A stretch of 31,629 bases of DNA from UBA10364 sp905182675 (GTDB taxonomy: Bacteria; Bacteroidota; Bacteroidia; Flavobacteriales; Schleiferiaceae): the NCBI GenBank assembly GCA_963933975.1, contig CAWVWE010000024.1, positions 1 to 31,629 of the forward strand, read 5' to 3'. The position numbers were made by a program, and so were the translations under genes. The stretch's first letter is position 1, and the number at the start of each line of letters is the position of its first letter. Below are positions 24,999 to 31,629 of this stretch, piece by piece. The notes below the pieces were generated by a model, which was given only the letters and a program-made list of their open reading frames with translations, was not told where the DNA came from and did not search any database.

Positions 24999-26432
24999 GT
25001 GAACTTCGAAAGCAATATATCTAACCGTGTATCGATCGCAATAGCCATCGCTATACTTCCTGTTGTTGCCGTTATTGTAGCCATGGAGTGGTGGGAAGCA
25101 TTGTTCATTCCAGTTGGGCTATTTGCTGTTTGGGTAACCTTATATAGAATAGATTGGGCCATGTGGTTCGTTGTGATTGCCACTCCGTTATCAATTAGCC
25201 TTAAGGACCTCACTGGTGGTGCAGGCCTTTCTATACCCACTGAACCTATGTTGGTATTGATCACCGCTTTGACTCTGGTCAAAATGATGTTCTTTAAAGA
25301 ATACGACAAGCGTCTAATCAAACATCCCATTAGTATTGCCATTTATCTTTATTTAATATGGATGTTCCTTACAGTAATCACCTCCGAACTTCCGATGGTA
25401 TCCATAAAACAGTGGATTACTCGCGTCTGGTTTATTGTTCCTTACTATTTCGTTCTAGGACATCTCTTTTTAAAAGATGAGAAAAACAAGGTGCGATTCC
25501 TTTGGCTCTTCCTCATCCCTTTAATTATTGCCTGTAGTTATACCATCATCATTCATAGTCAGTATGGATTTACAAAAAAAACATCGACCTGGGTAATGTT
25601 CCCACTTTTTAAGGAGCACACTTCCTATGGTGCTGTATTAGCGATGTTCTATCCAGCAGCACTCTATCTAACTTTTAGAAAGTCCTCTTGGGGGTTTAAT
25701 GCGATAGCATCGTTCTTGCTCCTTCTGCTAACGGCAGCAGTAGTTTTGAGTTATACCCGAGCCGCATGGTTATCTATAATAGGCGCAGGACTTGTCTATG
25801 TTGCTTATGTATTGAAAATATCTAAGACTACGGTTTGGTCTCTGGCTGGGATTGTAGTCCTTATCGCAGCTTTTAATTTCTCAGTAATCAATTCAAAATT
25901 TGAAAAGAACACCACCGATTCTTCTGATGACTTTAACGAGCACGTTGCTTCTGTAACAAATGTCAGTACAGATGCCTCTAACTTAGAAAGAATCAATCGC
26001 TGGAAATGTGCACTAAGGATGTACCAGACGCGGCCTGTTTTTGGGCATGGACCAGGTACGTATATGTTTTTATATGCACCGTACCAAAAACCATCAGAAA
26101 AAACCATCATCTCAACAAATGCTGGTAATAGGGGTAATGCTCACAGTGAGTACCTTAGCCCACTTGCTGAAAGTGGCGCGTTAGGTCTAATTACGTTCTT
26201 GTATATCATCGTTCAAATCATCATTACAGCAACGTCTTCCTACAAAAAACTCCCTTCACTGCGTGCTCAGGCATTGTTGAGGGTGGCTTTTTTAGGACTT
26301 ATCACTTACTATTTACATGGTTTTCTGAATAACTTCCTAGATATGGACAAGGCAAGCGCTCCCTTTTGGGGATTCACTGCTATGATTGCTGTTCTCTCCA
26401 TAAGATCGGATTCCTTCCGTAAGGCTGCATAA
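24999..26432 (+). CDS. O-antigen ligase/polymerase (Wzy_C-type), GTG start
   Basis: A 477-aa protein with about ten TM helices and a large loop (about 300-385) holding SVTNVSTDASNLERINRW, ALRMYQTRPVFGHGPGTY and a NAHSEYLSPL histidine motif. These three match the gene at 8120 closely: about 30 of 46 loop residues are identical. The start is GTG at 24999, two bases after the Wzz stop. It ends module 2; 252 nt then separate it from the SusC gene, with no clear terminator hairpin. Confidence 0.9.
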   Translation: MNFESNISNRVSIAIAIAILPVVAVIVAMEWWEALFIPVGLFAVWVTLYRIDWAMWFVVIATPLSISLKDLTGGAGLSIPTEPMLVLITALTLVKMMFFKEYDKRLIKHPISIAIYLYLIWMFLTVITSELPMVSIKQWITRVWFIVPYYFVLGHLFLKDEKNKVRFLWLFLIPLIIACSYTIIIHSQYGFTKKTSTWVMFPLFKEHTSYGAVLAMFYPAALYLTFRKSSWGFNAIASFLLLLLTAAVVLSYTRAAWLSIIGAGLVYVAYVLKISKTTVWSLAGIVVLIAAFNFSVINSKFEKNTTDSSDDFNEHVASVTNVSTDASNLERINRWKCALRMYQTRPVFGHGPGTYMFLYAPYQKPSEKTIISTNAGNRGNAHSEYLSPLAESGALGLITFLYIIVQIIITATSSYKKLPSLRAQALLRVAFLGLITYYLHGFLNNFLDMDKASAPFWGFTAMIAVLSIRSDSFRKAA

Positions 26433-26614
26433 TTTCGTTTTTCCACTAAAAGCTTGCTATGCACGGGTTGTAGTTAGGATCAATTGCGTATTCTGTCGAT
26501 AATTACGCGATTTCCTCTTACCACCTTACACTTGTGTTATCTCTTACAATACAGCTGATTTATTGCGTTAATCACAAGTAATCTCAGTCTTTGCTGTAAA
26601 AAACTTAAATCATG

Positions 26615-26644
26615 TTTGGATATCACCTGAATAAAGTAGACTTT
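26615..26644 (+). promoter_or_regulatory. Candidate promoter of the SusCD pair
   Basis: TTTG at 26615-26618 and TAGACTTT at 26637-26644 (two deviations from TAnnTTTG) are 18 nt apart and about 40-70 nt upstream of the SusC ATG. Only a moderate fit. Nothing else stands out in 26433-26684. Confidence 0.35.
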
Positions 26645-26684
26645 TAGAGTTGCTTAACATTAGTTTAACACAAAAACACGTACA

Positions 26685-29600
26685 ATGAAAAACAAATTGA
26701 CACTATGGTCAGTATTACTTTTCTTGCTTTCAGTAAACTTTGCGGTTGCGCAATCGGTTTCTGGAGTTGTAAGTAGTACTGATTCGGGTGAACCGCTTCC
26801 GGGTGTTGCGGTTTCTGAGAAGGGTACGAACAATGCAGTATTAACAGATTTTGACGGTAAGTTTACCATCAAGGCTGCTAATGGTGTAACGTTGGTATTT
26901 TCTTCAATGGGTACGGAAACTCAAGAAGTTGTTGCAACTTCAGATTTCCTCCAAGTTTCTTTAAAATCTTCATCGAGCCAGCTCAATGAAGTAGTAGTTA
27001 CCGCTCTTGGTATGACTCGCGAGAAAAAATCTCTAGGTTATGCAACACAAGATGTAGACGGTGCCGCTGTTACAACAGTTAAAGACGCCAACTTTGTAAA
27101 CTCTTTGAGTGGAAAAGTAGCAGGTGTTCAGATTAAGAATTCTGGAACTCTTGGTGGTTCAGCTAACGTTGTTATCCGTGGTTCTAGTTCTTTAACTGGT
27201 AATAACCAAGCATTATTCGTTGTGGATGGTATGCCAATTTCTAACTCTACTGGTAACAGCTCAAATGTAGCTCGTGGTCGTGGTGGTTATGATTATGGTA
27301 ACGCTGCAATGGATATTAACCCAGAAGATATCGAGAATATTTCTGTATTGAAAGGTGCTGCGGCAACTGCTCTTTATGGATCTCGTGCTTCTAATGGTGT
27401 TATCCTCATTACAACAAAAAGTGGGAAATCTAATTCTGGTAAGAAGACCTTAGGTGTTACTGCTAGTATGGGTGTCACTGTAGGAACTGTTAATGAGAAC
27501 ACTTTTGTTCGTCATCAACAAGGTTATGGTCCAGGTTATGGTCGCTACTACGGTGGTGCTTACACTACTACAAGTCCTGGTGATTCAACATTCACAGATG
27601 GTCGTGCGCAATCTTACGATGCTAACGGTGATGGTCAAAATGACATCGTTCTCCCAATGGGTGAAGATGCTTCTTTTGGTCTTCAAGTAGATCCTAATAT
27701 GGATGTTTATGACTGGGAGTCTATCTATCCTGAGTTAGATACTTATGGTCAATCAAAAAAGCACACAGCTCCAGAGAATGGTGCAATGAGCTTTTGGGAG
27801 CAAAGTGTAACTCGCAACAACTCTTTCGCAGTTGATGGAGGTGGCGAAAACACGTCATTCCGTTTGTCTGCTACTAACTTTAACCAAAAAGGAATTGTTG
27901 GTGGATCGAACATCGGTCGTGATAACGTTTCTTTTAGTGGAAGATTTAACGCTTCTGATAAGTTGACAGTTTCTGCGAAAGCAAACTACAGCAATTCGAA
28001 GGGTAAAGGTCGCTATGGAACGGGATATGATTCGCGTAATCCTAACCAAAGTTTCCGCCAGTGGTATAACGTTCTTACCGATCAGAGTGCACAGAAAGAT
28101 GCATACATGAACTTTGGTCAGAAAAACTACTCTTGGAATGCTTATGGTTATGGTGCTAGTAATCCTACTGCTCCTCACTATTTTGACAACTTCTACTATT
28201 CTACTTTGGAAAACTTCTCTACTGATTCTCGGAATCGTTTGATTGGTAACCTCATGGCAGAATACGAAATCAACGATTGGTTGAAGTTAACTGGTCGTAT
28301 GTCAGCAGATAGTTATACTGAATTACGTGAAGAGCGTATAGGGACGCAGTCAGTTGATGTATCAATGTATACACGTAATAACCGTTCATTCACTGAGCGT
28401 AATAATGACTTGTACTTGAACATGAACAAAAACTTTGGTACAGATGGCGAAATAAGCTTTTCAGGTTTACTTGGTTACAACCAACGTCGTTCTTCTTTCC
28501 AGAGTATCTATGCTTCCACTAATGGTGGTCTAGTAGTTCCTGGGGTTTACGCATTGAGTAATTCACAAGCAGCTCCTGCAGCTCCTTCTGAATCTGCTAA
28601 CCAAATTGGTGTTGATGGTATTTACGGTCAAGCTTCTTTTGGATACAGAAACTTCTTGTATTTAGATGTATCAGCTCGTCAAGATGTATCATCTACTCTT
28701 CCAGTAGAAAACAACACTTATTTCTATCCAGCGGCTTCTTTAAGCTTTATCTGGTCTGAATTTGTTGATTCAGATATGTTGTCTTTCGGTAAGCTTCGTG
28801 CTAACTGGGCAAATGTTGGATCTGATGCTCCTGCTAACGCATTGGTTGATGCTTATGGTATTGGTACTCCATTCAATGGTGTAACTCTAGCGTCTGCGCC
28901 TTCTACCCAGAATAATGCGAATCTACTTCCTGAAAACACGCAGTCTACAGAATTAGGTCTAGAGGTTAAGATGTTCAAGAATCGTTTAGGATTTGATGTA
29001 AGTTCTTACCAAAGAGTAACAGAAAATCAAATTCTTCCTGCTCAGGTGTCTAGTGCAACCGGTACTAACTTTAAGTATGTGAATGCTGGTAGAGTTGATA
29101 ACAATGGACTTGAAGTAAGTGCTTATGTTACTCCTGTTAAGACCAAGGACTTCCAGTGGGATGTAAACATCAACTGGTCAACAAACAATAATACTGTTGT
29201 TGAGCTGTTTGGTGATTCTGAATCACTATTATTAGGTTCGGTTCAAGGTGGTGTTCAGATGACCGCTCGTGTTGGTGAGGCTTATGGTACGCTAGAAGGA
29301 ACGACTTTCGTTCGTGATGGTGGAACAGGTGCTCCACTTGTATACGATTGGGCTAGCTCTCGTGGTGGTGCTCGCTACTATACAGGAGAATTAGGTGTGA
29401 TTGGAAATGTTCAAGCTGACTGGAGAGGTGGTATTAATAATGCGTTCTCTTACAAAAACGTTAGGTTAAGTGCTCTGATAGATATGCAAATGGGTGGAGA
29501 TTTCTTCTCTTTGGATACTTATTACGGTTACGGAACTGGTGTTTACGATTTCTCAGCTGGAACTAATGCAGCTGGTAATCCTATTCGCTCTAACGTTGAA

Positions 29601-30038
29601 GACGGTGGTGGTTTAACATGGGATGAAGTAGCTCACTTAGGTATTGAAGGTGTTAGACAGTGGGATGGTACCACTCTTGATGCTGATGGTAATCCAAGTG
29701 GAACTACTGAAAACACAACTCCAATGTGGATGAACGATTACGGTAATGTATTGGGATGGGCCCTAGGTGGACCTAAAGAAATGCACATACATGATGCTTC
29801 TTTCGTTAAGTTGAGAGAAGTTGCCTTGACATACACTTTACCTACAAGCGCATTAGGTGATCTTCCGATCGCTGGTGTTGATGTAAGCTTTGTTGGTAGA
29901 AACCTTGCTATTCTATGGAAGAATACTCCTTACTCTGATCCAGAGGCAGGTCTTTCAGCGGGTAACCTTCAGGGGTATCAGTCAGGTGCTTATCCAACTC
30001 TACGTGAAGTTGGTGTGAATTTGAGAGTTAAATTCTAA
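26685..30038 (+). CDS. SusC/RagA-family TonB-dependent outer-membrane transporter
   Basis: A 1117-aa protein. Signal peptide 1-23 (FAVAQ). A CarboxypepD-regulatory-like domain at about 25-95 contains TDFDGKFTIKA. TonB-box-like EVVVTALG follows at about 102-110. The plug domain has the VVIRGSSSL and ALFVVDGMPI hallmarks, and the 22-stranded barrel ends in NLRVKF with a terminal phenylalanine. It imports an oligomer across the outer membrane with its SusD-like lid, energised by TonB. The substrate cannot be read. Codons are strongly biased to GGT, GCT and CGT, unlike the neighbouring polysaccharide genes, which suggests very high expression. Confidence 0.96.
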   Translation: MKNKLTLWSVLLFLLSVNFAVAQSVSGVVSSTDSGEPLPGVAVSEKGTNNAVLTDFDGKFTIKAANGVTLVFSSMGTETQEVVATSDFLQVSLKSSSSQLNEVVVTALGMTREKKSLGYATQDVDGAAVTTVKDANFVNSLSGKVAGVQIKNSGTLGGSANVVIRGSSSLTGNNQALFVVDGMPISNSTGNSSNVARGRGGYDYGNAAMDINPEDIENISVLKGAAATALYGSRASNGVILITTKSGKSNSGKKTLGVTASMGVTVGTVNENTFVRHQQGYGPGYGRYYGGAYTTTSPGDSTFTDGRAQSYDANGDGQNDIVLPMGEDASFGLQVDPNMDVYDWESIYPELDTYGQSKKHTAPENGAMSFWEQSVTRNNSFAVDGGGENTSFRLSATNFNQKGIVGGSNIGRDNVSFSGRFNASDKLTVSAKANYSNSKGKGRYGTGYDSRNPNQSFRQWYNVLTDQSAQKDAYMNFGQKNYSWNAYGYGASNPTAPHYFDNFYYSTLENFSTDSRNRLIGNLMAEYEINDWLKLTGRMSADSYTELREERIGTQSVDVSMYTRNNRSFTERNNDLYLNMNKNFGTDGEISFSGLLGYNQRRSSFQSIYASTNGGLVVPGVYALSNSQAAPAAPSESANQIGVDGIYGQASFGYRNFLYLDVSARQDVSSTLPVENNTYFYPAASLSFIWSEFVDSDMLSFGKLRANWANVGSDAPANALVDAYGIGTPFNGVTLASAPSTQNNANLLPENTQSTELGLEVKMFKNRLGFDVSSYQRVTENQILPAQVSSATGTNFKYVNAGRVDNNGLEVSAYVTPVKTKDFQWDVNINWSTNNNTVVELFGDSESLLLGSVQGGVQMTARVGEAYGTLEGTTFVRDGGTGAPLVYDWASSRGGARYYTGELGVIGNVQADWRGGINNAFSYKNVRLSALIDMQMGGDFFSLDTYYGYGTGVYDFSAGTNAAGNPIRSNVEDGGGLTWDEVAHLGIEGVRQWDGTTLDADGNPSGTTENTTPMWMNDYGNVLGWALGGPKEMHIHDASFVKLREVALTYTLPTSALGDLPIAGVDVSFVGRNLAILWKNTPYSDPEAGLSAGNLQGYQSGAYPTLREVGVNLRVKF

Positions 30039-30050
30039 GAAGTTCTAGAT

Positions 30051-31463
30051 ATGAAAAAGATATTATTCGCAGCAGCAGCTGCACTAGCAATCACTTCTTG
30101 TACTAACGATCTTTCCGACCTTAATGGTAATGTGAAAGCTCCAGAAGCAGTTCCAGCAGGCGCACTATTTGCAAATGCTACTATGGGATTCTTCGACTTT
30201 GCGTCGGTACAGAATGTGAATCAAAACAACTTGCGTCTTTGGTCTCAGCACTGGACGCAGACTACTTATGTAGATGAATCAAACTTCGACCTAAATGGTC
30301 GTGATGTGAATGGTTCGACGATGAATGCGATGTACCTCACGGTTATTCGCGATTGTGAAGAAGCTCGCAAAGCTGTATTGGCTGACGCTGTTTCTTCTGT
30401 TGAAGCAATTGATGCCTCTATAGCAGCAATTGAGGTGATGGAAGTTTTGGCTTATTCTTTCATGGTAGATCTTTTTGGAGATGTACCATATAGTGAAGCC
30501 TTAACTGAAACTAACGTTCCAGCATATGACGATGATGCTGCTATTTACGCGGACCTTTTGGCTCGTTTGGATGCTGCATCTACTGACTTAAGCGGAATGT
30601 CATCATTCGGTAGTTCAGATATCATTTACGGTGGAGATGCAGCTTCTTGGAAGATGGCAGCGAATTCGTTGATGCTTCGTTTAGCTATTCGCATGATTGA
30701 TGTTGATGCAGCTAATGCTAAAATGTATGGTGAGAAGGCTATAGCCGGTGGTGTATTCGCTTCATCTTCTGATGATATGCGTTTATTCTATTCGTCTGCT
30801 CCACCTCATACTCACCCAATGTGGGAGACTTTAGTGCAGAGTGGTCGTACAGATTACATTGCATCTAACACGTTGGCTGATGTAATGAATGCTCATATGG
30901 ATCCACGTCGTGCTTCTTTCTTCCAGAATCTTGATAGTGTTGGTAATATTACTGCAGCGCCTCATGGCCTTCAGTCTGATTATTACCAGTTCTCTCAGCC
31001 GGGTTCTGCACTGGAAGACCCAACATGGTCTCATGCAGCAGTTTCTTCTGTTGAGGTTGAATTCTTGCTAGCGCATGCTGCTGTTGCAGGATGGGCAGGT
31101 GCAGGTGATGCAGCTACTCATTACGATGCAGGAGTTACAGGTTCTATTGTTGAGTGGGGTGGTTCTGCCGCTGATGCTACAACTTATCTAGCTCAAGCTG
31201 GCGTTGCATTTGATGCATCAACAGCAGCAGCTCAGATTGGAACAGAGAAGTGGGTTGCTATGTACAGCAATGTTAGTGAAGCTTACAACACGGTTCGTCA
31301 ATATGACTTGACCATGAATGTAGCTGATCTTGCTCAGACTGTAACACCAAACCGTTACTCTTATCCTCTAACTGAAACTTCATTGAATACAGATAATGTT
31401 GCTGCTGCCGGAGCTAAATTCGGTGGTGATGATACATTCGCTAAAGTATTCTGGGACTTGTAG
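30051..31463 (+). CDS. SusD/RagB-type surface lipoprotein
   Basis: A 470-aa lipoprotein. Signal with lipobox TSC and C17 as the lipid-linked residue. The fold is the helical SusD/RagB-2 type, with VMEVLAYSFMVDLFGDVPYSEAL near 130 as the conserved TPR-like part. It binds the substrate at the mouth of the SusC barrel and starts 12 nt after the SusC stop. Unusually rich in Ala, with strong codon bias like SusC. The C-terminal half is dominated by Ala/Gly-rich helices (WAGAGDAATHYDAGV). Confidence 0.95.
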   Translation: MKKILFAAAAALAITSCTNDLSDLNGNVKAPEAVPAGALFANATMGFFDFASVQNVNQNNLRLWSQHWTQTTYVDESNFDLNGRDVNGSTMNAMYLTVIRDCEEARKAVLADAVSSVEAIDASIAAIEVMEVLAYSFMVDLFGDVPYSEALTETNVPAYDDDAAIYADLLARLDAASTDLSGMSSFGSSDIIYGGDAASWKMAANSLMLRLAIRMIDVDAANAKMYGEKAIAGGVFASSSDDMRLFYSSAPPHTHPMWETLVQSGRTDYIASNTLADVMNAHMDPRRASFFQNLDSVGNITAAPHGLQSDYYQFSQPGSALEDPTWSHAAVSSVEVEFLLAHAAVAGWAGAGDAATHYDAGVTGSIVEWGGSAADATTYLAQAGVAFDASTAAAQIGTEKWVAMYSNVSEAYNTVRQYDLTMNVADLAQTVTPNRYSYPLTETSLNTDNVAAAGAKFGGDDTFAKVFWDL

Positions 31464-31485
31464 TCAACAACCCCAGTAAAACATG

Positions 31486-31522
31486 AAACCGGCGCTTCCT
31501 TTGGGAGCGCCGGTTTTTTTTT
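31486..31522 (+). terminator. Rho-independent terminator of the SusCD operon
   Basis: A 14-bp GC-rich stem (31486-31499 with 31503-31516, one G-T wobble) and TTT loop run into a T tract to 31522. It lies 23 nt after the SusD stop, so the operon holds only these two genes. The remaining 31523-31629 shows no gene. Confidence 0.95.
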
Positions 31523-31629
31523 GCGTTGGGTTTCCATCATCGATCATGCTAGTGGTTTGGTGCGTTTGCTTTTTGACAAGTTGATGTGCGCCTTAGACCT
31601 GTCGATTTTCACCTCTGTTGGACAAGGAT

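Noticed and set aside
27855..28178. 107-aa minus-strand ORF within SusC
   Set aside because: Shadow caused by the biased codon use of the SusC gene.
11291..31463. A polysaccharide utilisation locus joining GH16 and SusCD
   Set aside because: The GH16 gene is about 14 kb away on the opposite strand, and SusCD is its own terminated operon.

Overview
The window looks like chromosomal DNA of a Bacteroidota member, most likely a marine or aquatic Flavobacteriales-type organism. The evidence is a SusC/SusD pair, a T9SS-type C-terminal sorting domain on a secreted GH16 enzyme, SnoaL/DUF1684 and outer-membrane-barrel proteins, ATG codons with almost no Shine-Dalgarno sequence, and promoter-like TAnnTTTG elements just upstream of several starts. 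No taxon below phylum level can be proven from the sequence alone.

Layout. (1) 1-3963: the 3' half of a tRNA-Met with a strong hairpin terminator, a NYN-LOTUS putative RNA-binding nuclease, RecQ helicase, and a SOUL-family heme-binding-like protein. (2) 3964-4700: a poorly conserved stretch that looks like a small gene graveyard or micro-gene island. It holds a possible tyrosine-recombinase remnant, a small ORF resembling the C-terminal tail of Bacteroidota FtsZ, and an overlapping two-TM mini-protein. (3) 4732-6312: a secreted/membrane TPR protein with a cytoplasmic HTH-like tail, divergent from the polysaccharide genes, with a perfect inverted repeat between them. (4) 6478-10292: first polysaccharide module of nucleotidyltransferase-fold protein, short Wzz-like protein, Wzy/O-antigen-ligase-like protein and methyltransferase, tightly packed with overlaps. 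(5) 10295-15063, minus strand: SDR-type epimerase, GH16 glucanase with T9SS tail, a frameshifted His/Met-rich mini membrane protein, an outer-membrane barrel, and a SnoaL-DUF1684 fusion. (6) 15287-17477: the ribosome-assembly GTPases Era and Der in tandem. (7) 17481-20556, minus: an 802-aa lipoprotein and RNase HII, the latter coupled to a GT4 glycosyltransferase (20556-21641). (8) 21722-26432, plus: second polysaccharide module of Wzx-like flippase, sulfotransferase, Wzz-like and Wzy-like proteins. (9) 26685-31463: a SusC/SusD nutrient-uptake pair closed by a strong terminator.

How the genes work together. The two polysaccharide modules together supply flippase, chain-length regulators, two polymerase/ligase-like proteins, a glycosyltransferase, a methyltransferase and a sulfotransferase, so the cell probably makes a decorated, perhaps sulfated, surface polysaccharide. 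The initiating sugar-phosphate transferase and the outer-membrane exporter are not in the window. The two Wzz/Wzy-type pairs are paralogous in their polymerase members and bracket roughly 14 kb of unrelated and housekeeping genes, which suggests duplication and divergence of a polysaccharide locus. The SusCD pair is a separate transcription unit and has no degradative enzyme beside it here.

No CRISPR array, intact insertion sequence, prophage or obvious defence island was seen. The least explained parts are the FtsZ-tail-like micro-operon at 4160-4692, the frameshifted mini-gene at 12458-12618, and the duplicated Wzz/Wzy arrangement.
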